Positions 54,000 to 60,685 of a DNA stretch of 60,685 bases are shown here, piece after piece; position 1 is the stretch's first letter; every line of letters starts with the position of its first letter. The stretch spans positions 1 through 60,685 of the forward strand of contig CADCUB010000151.1 of the NCBI GenBank assembly GCA_902805775.1, written 5' to 3'. Position numbers and translations under genes: made by a program. The DNA is from an uncultured Frankineae bacterium (lineage in GTDB: Bacteria > Actinomycetota > Actinomycetes > Mycobacteriales > SCTD01). The notes below the pieces were generated by a model that searched no databases, was not told the DNA's origin, and worked only from the letters and a program-made list of their open reading frames with translations.

Positions 54000-54029
54000 A
54001 CCCTACCGGAGTTGACAACGGTTCCCGTT
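54000..54029 (-). promoter_or_regulatory. znuA leaderless promoter and candidate Zur box
   Basis: On the minus strand TAGGGT (54000-54005) precedes the znuA ATG by 6 bases. Upstream lies the dyad AACGG-ttc-CCGTT (54017-54029), within TTGACAACGGTTCCCGTTA. It resembles AT-poor Zur boxes and lies between the divergent znuA and corC promoters. Binding by Zur is inferred. Confidence 0.5.
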
Positions 54030-54070
54030 AGGCCGTCGGGCCGTGACCGGACCGTACGCTGGAGGCCGTC

Positions 54071-54115
54071 ATGTCTCGCCGCCTGCGCCCCACCCGACGT
54101 CCGGCGGTCCGGTGA
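54071..54115 (+). CDS. Short coupled upstream ORF before corC (14 codons)
   Basis: ATG 54071 preceded by GGAGG, 10 bases after a TACGCT -10 box (54055-54060). It reads MSRRLRPTRRPAVR and its TGA overlaps the corC start in the form GTGA (54112-54115). An arginine-rich mini-ORF coupled to the main gene could tune corC translation. It may also simply load ribosomes. Confidence 0.45.
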   Translation: MSRRLRPTRRPAVR

Positions 54116-55410
54116 CCCTCGCCGCCGTGCTGCCCCTGGCGTGGGCGGTCGTCTTCGTCCTGCTGGCCGGCGTCCTGGCCTGCATCGAGGCGGCGCTGTC
54201 GCGGGTCTCCCGGGTGCGCGTCGAGGAGCTGGTCCGCGCCGAGCGGCCCGGGGCGCTGCGGCTGCAGGCCGTCCTGTCCGACCCGCCCCGCTCGCTCAAC
54301 CTGCTCCTGCTGCTGCGCACCGCGCTGGAGCTGGCGGCGACCGGCGTGGCGGTCGACTACGCGCTCGACCGGGTCGACGGCGCCCGCGCCGTCGTGCTGG
54401 CCGTCGCCGTCATGACCGTCGTCAGCTACGTCTTCGTCGGTGTCGCCCCGCGCACCATCGGCCGGCAGCAGGCCGAGGGCGTCGCGCTGCGCGGCTCCGG
54501 GCTCGCCCTCGCGCTCACCAGGGTGTTCGGCCCGCTCCCGCGGCTGCTCATCCTGCTCGGCAACGCGCTGACCCCGGGCAAGGGCTTCCGCGAGGGCCCG
54601 TTCGCCTCCGAGGCCGAGCTGCGCGACCTCGTCGAGCTGGCGCAGGAGCGCGGCGTGGTCGAGCGCGCCGAGCGCGACATGATCAACAGCGTCTTCGAGC
54701 TCGGCGACACGATCGTGCGCGAGGTCATGGTGCCGCGCACCGACATCCTGACCATCGAGCGCGGCAAGACCGTCCGCCAGGCGCTGAACCTCGCCCTGCG
54801 CAGCGGCTTCAGCCGCATCCCCGTCGTCGGGGAGAACGCCGACGACGTGCTGGGTGTGGCCTACCTCAAGGACCTCGTCCGCAAGGAGCGCCACGACGAC
54901 GGCGGCGCCGCCCGGGTCGAGGACGCCATGCGCGAGCCGGTGTTCGTCCCGGAGAGCAAGCCGGTCGACGAGCTGCTGCGCGAGATGCAGGCCTCCCTGG
55001 GCCACATCGCCATCGTGGTCGACGAGTACGGCGGCACCGCCGGTCTGGTGACCATCGAGGACGTCCTCGAGGAGATCGTCGGCGAGATCAAGGACGAGTA
55101 CGACCGCGAGGCACCGCCCGTGGAGGACCTCGGCGACGGCACCTGCCGCGTCACGGCCCGCCTGACGGTCGAGGACCTCGAGGAGCTGTACGGCGTCGAG
55201 CTGCCCCACGACGACGTCGAGACCGTCGGCGGCCTGCTGGCCATGGCGCTGGGCCGGGTGCCGATCCCCGGCGCGACCGCCGAGCTCGGTGGGCTCGTGC
55301 TGGTCGCCGAGAGCGCCAAGGGCCGCCGCAACCGCATCGGGACCGTGCTCGTGCGCCGGAAGGGCCCCGAGCACCCCCACGACGACTCCGAGGAGCACGA
55401 CCGTGCCTGA
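54112..55410 (+). CDS. CNNM/CBS-domain protein, CorC/HlyC family
   Basis: 432-residue membrane protein of the CNNM transporter group, often annotated hemolysin or Mg/Co efflux protein. Three to four membrane helices (LAAVLPLAWAVVFVLLAGVL onward) precede a CBS pair (IVREVMVPRTDILTIERGKT, IAIVVDEYGGTAGLVTIEDV) and a CorC_HlyC domain (CRVTARLTVEDLEELYGVEL). GTG 54112 is in frame, and the preceding mini-ORF ends on it. It overlaps the cytidine deaminase-like gene by 8 bases. In most actinobacteria it follows ybeY directly; here the regulator and zinc operon intervene. Confidence 0.9.
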   Translation: MTLAAVLPLAWAVVFVLLAGVLACIEAALSRVSRVRVEELVRAERPGALRLQAVLSDPPRSLNLLLLLRTALELAATGVAVDYALDRVDGARAVVLAVAVMTVVSYVFVGVAPRTIGRQQAEGVALRGSGLALALTRVFGPLPRLLILLGNALTPGKGFREGPFASEAELRDLVELAQERGVVERAERDMINSVFELGDTIVREVMVPRTDILTIERGKTVRQALNLALRSGFSRIPVVGENADDVLGVAYLKDLVRKERHDDGGAARVEDAMREPVFVPESKPVDELLREMQASLGHIAIVVDEYGGTAGLVTIEDVLEEIVGEIKDEYDREAPPVEDLGDGTCRVTARLTVEDLEELYGVELPHDDVETVGGLLAMALGRVPIPGATAELGGLVLVAESAKGRRNRIGTVLVRRKGPEHPHDDSEEHDRA

Positions 55411-55759
55411 GCTCGACCCCGAAGACGTCAAGATCGTCACGTTGGCGCGGGCTGCCCGCACCCGCGCGCACGCCCCCCGCAGCGGGGTGGCCGAGGGGGC
55501 CGCGGTGCGCGACAGCGACGGCCGGACGTACGCCGCCGCGACCGTCGAGAACGCCGACCCTGCGCTGACCACCTCGGCGCTGCGGGGCGCCGTGGCAGCG
55601 GCCGCCTCCAGCGGTGCGCGCAGCTTCGAGGCCGCAGCCGTCGTCACCGCCACCCTGGTGTCGGAGGCCGACCTCGCGGTGCTGCGCGAGTTCGGCGTCG
55701 GCGTGCCGCTGCTGCTGGCCGGCGACGACGGGCAGGTCCACTCGGTGGTGAGCACGTGA
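55403..55759 (+). CDS. Cytidine deaminase-like protein lacking catalytic residues
   Basis: 118 residues with the size and outline of a cytidine deaminase: LDPEDVKIVTLARAARTRAH, SDGRTYAAATVENADPALTT and VLREFG. The catalytic (C/H)AE motif that normally follows TVENA reads SALRG, and the PCxxC zinc motif is absent (ATLVSEADLAVLREF). A zinc-dependent deaminase activity is therefore unlikely. GTG 55403 overlaps corC by 8 bases and era overlaps its stop by 4, so it is tightly coupled to both. A structural role near Era is possible but unproven. Confidence 0.85.
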   Translation: MPELDPEDVKIVTLARAARTRAHAPRSGVAEGAAVRDSDGRTYAAATVENADPALTTSALRGAVAAAASSGARSFEAAAVVTATLVSEADLAVLREFGVGVPLLLAGDDGQVHSVVST

Positions 55760-56655
55760 GCGGGTTCCGCTCCGGCTTCGCCTGCTTCGTCGGCCGGCCG
55801 AACGCCGGCAAGAGCACCCTGACCAACGCGCTCACCGGCACCAAGGTCGCCATCACCAGCAGCCGGCCGCAGACCACCCGGCACGCCGTGCGCGGGATCG
55901 TCCACCGTCCCGACGCACAGCTCGTGCTCGTCGACACCCCCGGCCTGCACAAGCCGCGGACGCTGCTGGGGCAGCGCCTGAACGACATCGTCCGCGAGAC
56001 CTACGCCGGTGTCGACGTCGTCTGCTTCTGCGTCACCGCCGACGACAAGATCGGGCCCGGGGACCGCTTCATCGCAGCGGAGCTGCGGGAGCTGAAGACC
56101 CCCGTCCTCGCCGTGGTCACCAAGACCGACAAGGTGTCCAAGCAGCAGGTCGGCGAGCAGCTGCTCGCCGTCTCGCAGCTCGGCGAGTGGGCCGAGATCG
56201 TCCCGACCAGCGCCGTGTCGGACTTCCAGGTCTCGCTGCTCGCCGACCTGCTGGTCGCGCGGCTGCCCGAGGGACCGGTGCTCTACCCCGAGGGCGAGCT
56301 GACCGACGAGCCGGAGCAGGTGCTCATCGGCGAGCTGATCCGCGAGGCGGCGCTGGAGGGCGTGCGCGACGAGCTGCCCCACAGCATCGCCGTGACCGTC
56401 GAGGAGATGAGCCTGCGCGAGGACCGTCCCGACGACCGCCCGCTGCTCGACGTCTACGCCACCCTGCACGTCGAGCGCGACAGCCAGAAGGCGATCGTGC
56501 TCGGCACCGGTGGGGCGCGTCTGAAGGGCGTCGGCACGACCGCGCGCCACCAGATCGAGGCGCTGCTGGGCATGCGCGTCTACCTCGACCTGCGGGTGAG
56601 CGTGGCCAAGGACTGGCAGAAGGACCCGCGTCAGCTCAAGAAGCTCGGCTTCTGA
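55756..56655 (+). CDS. era: GTPase Era
   Basis: Essential ribosome-assembly GTPase that binds the 3' end of 16S rRNA. G1 GRPNAGKSTL, G2 region ITSSRPQTTRHAV, G3 DTPGLHKP and G4 TKTD are present. The C-terminal KH domain carries the GTGGARLKGVGTTARHQIEA signature and ends KDPRQLKKLGF. At 299 residues it is normal. GTG 55756 overlaps the previous stop by GTGA. Confidence 0.97.
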   Translation: MSGFRSGFACFVGRPNAGKSTLTNALTGTKVAITSSRPQTTRHAVRGIVHRPDAQLVLVDTPGLHKPRTLLGQRLNDIVRETYAGVDVVCFCVTADDKIGPGDRFIAAELRELKTPVLAVVTKTDKVSKQQVGEQLLAVSQLGEWAEIVPTSAVSDFQVSLLADLLVARLPEGPVLYPEGELTDEPEQVLIGELIREAALEGVRDELPHSIAVTVEEMSLREDRPDDRPLLDVYATLHVERDSQKAIVLGTGGARLKGVGTTARHQIEALLGMRVYLDLRVSVAKDWQKDPRQLKKLGF

Positions 56656-56695
56656 CCTGCGCGACGGGCGGGCGCCGCAGCACTAGCCTCGTGCC

Positions 56696-57430
56696 GTGAG
56701 CCTGTACCGCGACGAGGGCGTCGTCCTGCGGGTGCAGAAGCTGGGCGAGGCCGACCGCATCATCACCGTCCTGACCAAGCGCCACGGGCGGGTGCGCGCG
56801 GTCGCCAAGGGGGTGCGCCGGACGCGCTCGAAGCTCGGCTCCCTGGTCGAGCCGTTCAGCCACGTCGACCTGCAGCTCTACACCGGGCGCAACCTCGACA
56901 TCGTGGTGCAGGCAGAGGGACTCACGCCGTTCGGCCGGGACCTGGTCGCCGACTACGGCCGCTACACGGCCGCCACCGCCGTGCTCGAGACCGCCGAGCG
57001 GCTGACCGCCGAGGAGCGCGAGCCGTCGCTGCGGCTGTTCCTGCTCGTCATCGGCGCGCTGCGGGCCCTGACCGGCCCGGACGCCCGCAACGCCTCCCTC
57101 GTGCTCGATGCCTTCCTGCTGCGGGCGATGTCGGTCGCGGGGTACGCGCCCGCGCTGGGTGACTGCGCGCGGTGCGGCGCGGCCGGCCCGCACCTCGCCT
57201 TCTCGGTGCCGGTCGGCGGCACCGTCTGCCCGGCCTGCCGACCGGCCGGAGCCGCCTCGCCCGCGCCGGCCGCCGTCGAGCTCATGCTCGACCTGCTCAC
57301 CGGCGACTGGGACGCCGCCGAGCTCACCGACGCGCGCACGCGCCGCGAGGCCAGCGGCCTGGTCGCGGCCCACCTGCAGTGGCACCTCGAGCGCGGGCTG
57401 CGCAGCCTGCCGCTCGTGGAGCGCGCGTGA
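56696..57430 (+). CDS. recO: DNA repair protein RecO
   Basis: Mediator that helps load RecA on single-stranded gaps. The N-terminal OB fold begins [20 protein letters not shown] with [16 protein letters not shown]. The C-terminal helical domain carries a zinc finger CARCG...CPACR. Length 244 is normal. GTG 56696 lies 6 bases after the TAGCCT box at 56684-56689, suggesting a leaderless promoter 28-40 bases after era. uppS overlaps the stop by GTGA. Confidence 0.95.
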   Translation: MSLYRDEGVVLRVQKLGEADRIITVLTKRHGRVRAVAKGVRRTRSKLGSLVEPFSHVDLQLYTGRNLDIVVQAEGLTPFGRDLVADYGRYTAATAVLETAERLTAEEREPSLRLFLLVIGALRALTGPDARNASLVLDAFLLRAMSVAGYAPALGDCARCGAAGPHLAFSVPVGGTVCPACRPAGAASPAPAAVELMLDLLTGDWDAAELTDARTRREASGLVAAHLQWHLERGLRSLPLVERA

Positions 57431-58236
57431 GGCGACGGTCGGCGCCACCCGTCCGCGGCCCGGTCCGGCCGCCGTCCGCACACCCGTCCGGCGCCGCCGC
57501 CCCGGCGCTGCCGCCGGAGCTCGTCCCGCGCCACGTCGCGATCGTGATGGACGGCAACGGACGCTGGGCCAAGGACCGGGGCCTGCCGCGCACCGCGGGT
57601 CACGAGGCGGGGGAGTCCTCGCTGTTCGACGTCGTCGAGGGCGCCATCGAGCTGGGCGTGAGGTGGGTCTCGGCCTACGCCTTCTCGACCGAGAACTGGA
57701 AGCGCTCGCCCGACGAGGTGCGCTTCCTGATGGGCTTCAACCGCGACGTCATCCGGCGACGGCGCGACGAGATGCACGAGCTCGGCGTACGGGTGCGCTG
57801 GGCGGGCCGCCGGCCGCGGCTGTGGCGCTCGGTCGTCCGCGAGCTGGAGGAGGCCGAGGAGCTCACCCGCGACAACGACGTCTGCACCCTGACGATGTGC
57901 GTCAACTACGGCGGCCGGGCCGAGATCGCCGACGCCGCGCGTGCTCTGGCGCAGGACGTCGCCGACGGCAGGCTCGACGCCTCGCGGGTCGACGAGCGGG
58001 TGCTCGCGCGCTACCTCGACGAGCCCGACATGCCCGACGTCGACCTGTTCCTGCGCACCTCGGGGGAGCAGCGCACGTCGAACTTCCTGCTGTGGCAGTC
58101 GGCCTACGCCGAGCTGGTCTTCCTCGACACCCTGTGGCCCGACGTCGACCGCCGTCACCTGTGGCAGGCGGTGGAGCAGTACGCCGCACGGGACCGCCGC
58201 TACGGCGGGGCGGTGCCCAACGAGCCGCAGGCCTGA
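57427..58236 (+). CDS. uppS: Isoprenyl transferase (undecaprenyl/decaprenyl diphosphate synthase)
   Basis: cis-prenyltransferase that makes the lipid carrier for cell-wall synthesis. After a short Pro/Arg/Ala-rich start the catalytic motif [20 protein letters not shown] appears, then [32 protein letters not shown] and the C-terminal [20 protein letters not shown] with substrate-binding Arg residues. Length 269 is normal. GTG 57427 overlaps recO. Actinobacteria often have two paralogues, so the product chain length cannot be fixed. Confidence 0.94.
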   Translation: MRRRSAPPVRGPVRPPSAHPSGAAAPALPPELVPRHVAIVMDGNGRWAKDRGLPRTAGHEAGESSLFDVVEGAIELGVRWVSAYAFSTENWKRSPDEVRFLMGFNRDVIRRRRDEMHELGVRVRWAGRRPRLWRSVVRELEEAEELTRDNDVCTLTMCVNYGGRAEIADAARALAQDVADGRLDASRVDERVLARYLDEPDMPDVDLFLRTSGEQRTSNFLLWQSAYAELVFLDTLWPDVDRRHLWQAVEQYAARDRRYGGAVPNEPQA

Positions 58237-58247
58237 CCGCCCGCACA

Positions 58248-58277
58248 GCGGCTCCGCGGCTCCCGGGGCGGAGCTGC
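58248..58277. terminator. Bidirectional hairpin between uppS and a convergent gene
   Basis: GCGGCTCCGC (58248-58257) pairs with GCGGAGCTGC (58268-58277) with one G-T wobble around a 10-base loop. It lies 12 bases after the uppS stop and abuts the stop of the opposing gene. Confidence 0.65.
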
Positions 58278-58278
58278 C

Positions 58279-58749
58279 TCAGCCGCCGTAGATCCGGTCC
58301 GGGAACTCCTCCTCGATCTGCGGCAGCTGCGGCGCGATCGAGCTGTCCAGGAACGCCGTCAGGTTGACGTCCTCGGCCGCGGCGCGCAGCTCGTCGAGGT
58401 GCAGCAGTCGCTCGGTGGCCTGCGCCCGCAGGTCGTTGAGCGCGTTCACGTGGTCGTCGATCTCCTCGGACAGCGCCGTGATGGCGGTGACCTCCTCGTC
58501 GATCCCGTTGAGCAGTCCGCGCAGCGCGTCGGCCAGCGACCCGGCCGACTCCGTCGCGGGAGCCGGCGCCTCGACGCGGGCCGGGGTGCGGGAGGCGCGC
58601 CCACCGGAGCGGCGACCGTTGCCGCCGGCGCGGCTGCCCGTACGGCGACCGGAGCTCTTGCGGGGGGCGCGGGGCGCGACCTCCCCGGCCGGTTCGGGCA
58701 TCGGCGCCTCGACCGTCTCCATCGGCAGCCCGTCCGGGATCTCGCTCAC
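58279..58749 (-). CDS. Coiled-coil protein with basic disordered N-terminus, unknown
   Basis: 156 residues. The first 65 are Pro/Arg/Gly/Ser-rich and basic (APRKSSGRRTGSRAGGNGRR). From about residue 68 a helical, probably coiled-coil region follows (LADALRGLLNGIDEEVTAIT, LRAQATERLLHLDELRAAAE), ending DSSIAPQLPQIEEEFPDRIY. GTG 58749 has a GGAGG site. It is convergent to uppS. The basic tail could bind nucleic acid. No family is assigned. Confidence 0.7.
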   Translation of the reverse strand: MSEIPDGLPMETVEAPMPEPAGEVAPRAPRKSSGRRTGSRAGGNGRRSGGRASRTPARVEAPAPATESAGSLADALRGLLNGIDEEVTAITALSEEIDDHVNALNDLRAQATERLLHLDELRAAAEDVNLTAFLDSSIAPQLPQIEEEFPDRIYGG

Positions 58750-58864
58750 TGTGTCCTCCGTGTCGTCGTCGGCGTCGCCGGCGCGGTGTGTGGCGCGAAG
58801 AGCATGTCACGCATCGTGGCCGTCCCCGTGCGGAGGACGTCCTGCGCGTCAATCCGCCTGCGCG

Positions 58865-59182
58865 TCAGGCGTACCCGCGTTGCACGAGCGCCACGGCGAT
58901 GAGCAGCAGCATGGCGACCCGCAGCGCCCGCCCTCGACCGTCCAGGGCCGGCCACGACAGGTACGACAGCCACAGCAGCACCGCGGCCAGCGCCACCAGC
59001 AGGACCAGCCCGACCGCGGGGGGTGCGGCCAGACCGCCGACGAGCAGGACGACCACGAGCGCGGGCAGCAGCACCTTCGGCCGCGACGACAGCCAGAGCA
59101 GCACCGGCGCGCTGCGGGCCTCGACGGTGCGCCGCAGGTCCACGGAGCCTCCCGCTAGCGTGTCGACGGTGCTGGTGGTCAC
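58865..59182 (-). CDS. Small membrane protein, DUF6703-like
   Basis: 105 residues with three hydrophobic segments (VLLPALVVVLLVGGLAAPP, VGLVLLVALAAVLLWLSYL, ALRVAMLLLIAVALVQRGY). The start is a GTG or ATG near 59182 in the frame MTTSTVDTLAGGSVDLRRTV. The pattern matches small actinobacterial membrane proteins named DUF6703. Its 5' end overlaps the start of the divergent monooxygenase gene by 14 bases. Function unknown. Confidence 0.75.
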   Translation of the reverse strand: MTTSTVDTLAGGSVDLRRTVEARSAPVLLWLSSRPKVLLPALVVVLLVGGLAAPPAVGLVLLVALAAVLLWLSYLSWPALDGRGRALRVAMLLLIAVALVQRGYA

Positions 59183-59549
59183 GAGGTTCGACGTGCCCGA
59201 GGGCGACTCGGCCGACTTCCTGCCGCGCGCGCAGGCAGCGCTCGCGGCGTTCGCCGCCCGACCAGGCTACGTGCGCGGCCGGATCGGCCGTGCCGCCGAC
59301 GATCCCACCGTCTGGGTCCTGACGACCGAGTGGACCGGCGTCGGTGCCTACCGCCGCAGCCTGTCGGCGTACGACGTGAAGGTCGACGCCGCGCCGCTGC
59401 TCTCGCTCGGGCGCGACGAGCCCAGCGCGTTCGAGGTGCTGCACGCCGGCGACGCCGAGGGCACCTCGACGGGGGCGAGCCGCCGGGCCGTCGACGCCGG
59501 CGACGTGGGCGTCGGGGAGGCGTCGGGGCCTGCGGTCAGCGACGTGTGA
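59169..59549 (+). CDS. Antibiotic biosynthesis monooxygenase (ABM) domain protein
   Basis: 126-residue dimeric alpha-beta barrel protein. The core reads VLVVTRFDVPEGDSADFLPR, FAARPGYVRGRIGRAADDPT and WVLTTEWTGVGAYRRSLSAY. After residue 85 it has an acidic, Gly/Ser-rich tail. ABM proteins include quinol monooxygenases and haem-degrading or merely structural members. GTG 59169 is chosen because TAGCGT (59156-59161) ends 7 bases before it, as in leaderless genes. GTG 59160 is also in frame. It is divergent from and overlaps the DUF6703-like gene. Confidence 0.82.
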   Translation: MLVVTRFDVPEGDSADFLPRAQAALAAFAARPGYVRGRIGRAADDPTVWVLTTEWTGVGAYRRSLSAYDVKVDAAPLLSLGRDEPSAFEVLHAGDAEGTSTGASRRAVDAGDVGVGEASGPAVSDV

Positions 59550-59608
59550 GTGCGGGCGCCGGTAGCGTCGTCCGCTGACCGCCGACCGCCAGCCGGAGTG
59601 GAGCCGCC

Positions 59609-60685
59609 GTGAAGAACGACCGCATGGACACGATCGTCAGCCTCGCGAAGAGGCGCGGACTGGTGTTCCCCTCGTCGGAGATCTACGGCGGTCTGCGGGC
59701 GTCCTGGGACTACGGGCCGCTCGGCGTCGAGCTGAAGAACAACGTCAAGCGGCAGTGGTGGAAGGCCGTCGTGCAGGGCCGCGACGACGTCGTCGGCCTC
59801 GACTCGTGCGTCATCCTGGCCCGCGAGGTGTGGGAGACCTCGGGCCACGTGCAGGCGTTCGTCGACCCGCTCGTGGAGTGCACGTCGTGCCACAAGCGCT
59901 TCCGGGCAGACCATCTCGAGGAGGGCGCCGGCAAGCCGCTGGCGCAGCTGCCCTGCCCCAACTGCGGCAACCGCGACGTGTGGACCGAGCCGAAGATGTT
60001 CAACGGCCTGCTGAAGACCCATCTCGGGGTCGTCGAGGACGACAGCGGGCTGGCCTACCTGCGGCCCGAGACCGCTCAGGGCATCTTCATCAACTACGCC
60101 AACGTGCAGCAGAGCGCCCGCAAGAAGCCGCCGTTCGGGATCGGCCAGATCGGCAAGAGCTTCCGCAACGAGATCACCCCCGGCAACTTCATCTTCCGCA
60201 CCCGCGAGTTCGAGCAGATGGAGATGGAGTTCTTCGTCAAGCCGGGGGAGGACGAGGACTGGCACCAGCGCTGGATCGACGAGCGCTTCGCCTGGTACAC
60301 CGACCTCGGCATCGAGCCGTCGAAGCTGCGGCTGTTCGAGCACCCGCAGGAGAAGCTCTCGCACTACTCGAAGCGCACCGTCGACATCGAGTACGAGTTC
60401 GGCTTCCAGGGCTCGCAGTGGGGTGAGCTCGAGGGCATCGCCAACCGCACGGACTACGACCTGACCGTGCACTCCAAGGCGACCGGCGTCGCCCTCGACT
60501 ACTTCGACCAGGAGTCCGGCGAGCGCTGGACGCCGTACGTCATCGAGCCCGCAGCGGGCGTCGACCGCTGCGCGCTCACGTTCCTGCTCGACGCCTACAC
60601 CGAGGACGAGGCGCCCAACGCAAAGGGCGGTGTCGACAAGCGCGTGGTGCTGCGGCTCGACCCGCGCCTCGCCCCGGTGAAGGCC
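59609..60685 (+). CDS. glyS: Glycyl-tRNA synthetase, N-terminal part (runs off the window)
   Basis: First 359 codons of the alpha2-type glycine-tRNA ligase. It begins [20 protein letters not shown] after a short start from GTG 59609. Class II motifs are visible: [20 protein letters not shown], a zinc-finger-like pair [15 protein letters not shown], motif 2 [19 protein letters not shown] and [20 protein letters not shown], and QMEMEFFV. The reading frame is still open at the end of the window. A TAGCGT -10 box lies at 59563-59568. Confidence 0.95.
   Translation, partial: MKNDRMDTIVSLAKRRGLVFPSSEIYGGLRASWDYGPLGVELKNNVKRQWWKAVVQGRDDVVGLDSCVILAREVWETSGHVQAFVDPLVECTSCHKRFRADHLEEGAGKPLAQLPCPNCGNRDVWTEPKMFNGLLKTHLGVVEDDSGLAYLRPETAQGIFINYANVQQSARKKPPFGIGQIGKSFRNEITPGNFIFRTREFEQMEMEFFVKPGEDEDWHQRWIDERFAWYTDLGIEPSKLRLFEHPQEKLSHYSKRTVDIEYEFGFQGSQWGELEGIANRTDYDLTVHSKATGVALDYFDQESGERWTPYVIEPAAGVDRCALTFLLDAYTEDEAPNAKGGVDKRVVLRLDPRLAPVKA

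Overview
The window is one continuous stretch of a very GC-rich chromosome. Codon third positions are almost all G or C, GTG starts are common, and many -10 boxes of the form TANNNT sit 6-8 bases before a start codon. Together with a DnaJ/HrcA/CIRCE locus, TipA-type and BTAD regulators and actinobacterial gene order, this points to an Actinomycetota member, perhaps near Frankiales/Geodermatophilales. The genus cannot be read from the sequence. No rRNA, tRNA, CRISPR array, transposase or phage gene was seen.

Left part (1-9.4 kb), mostly minus strand: the start of an Nramp-type transporter, then a carbon module. Read in the direction of transcription it is a GlcG/HbpS-like protein, an ACT-domain malic enzyme, an IclR-type regulator, malate synthase A, and the three glycolate oxidase subunits (glcD, glcE, glcF). 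Together these would convert glycolate to glyoxylate, malate and pyruvate. A perfect IclR-like palindrome lies between the regulator and malate synthase, and two other palindromes precede the malic enzyme and glcG-like genes.

Middle and right parts (9.4-60.7 kb) follow a conserved actinobacterial backbone: leuS, degV/plsY, comEA-comEC, holA, rpsT, lepA, hemW, hrcA-dnaJ-rsmE, HIT, phoH-ybeY, corC-(cytidine deaminase-like)-era, recO-uppS, glyS. Accessory genes sit at the junctions: a PPK2 kinase and a TipA-like regulator after leuS; a methyltransferase and an acetyltransferase before holA; a two-component system and two membrane proteins before lepA; a CHRD surface protein, an S9 peptidase, a PIG-L deacetylase and a phosphatase before hemW; a DEAD-box helicase, an amidohydrolase and a ribA-dioxygenase-marR operon before hrcA; and a large BTAD/ATPase regulator with a complete zinc-uptake operon (znuA-znuC-znuB-zur) between ybeY and corC.

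The most interesting signals are: (1) PhoH carries a 359-residue intein that begins with Ala and has the Trp-Cys-Thr pattern of class 3 inteins plus an intact-looking LAGLIDADG endonuclease; (2) leuS is preceded by a probably leaderless Leu-Leu-Leu leader peptide and a strong attenuator hairpin; (3) two intergenic elements of exactly 79 bp share the same 15-18 bp terminal inverted repeats but have unrelated centres; (4) a MarR-type palindrome sits on a near-consensus promoter for ribA-dioxygenase-marR; (5) a 14-codon ORF is stop/start-coupled to corC; (6) several genes carry tandem duplications at their stop codon or in-frame repeats in linkers.
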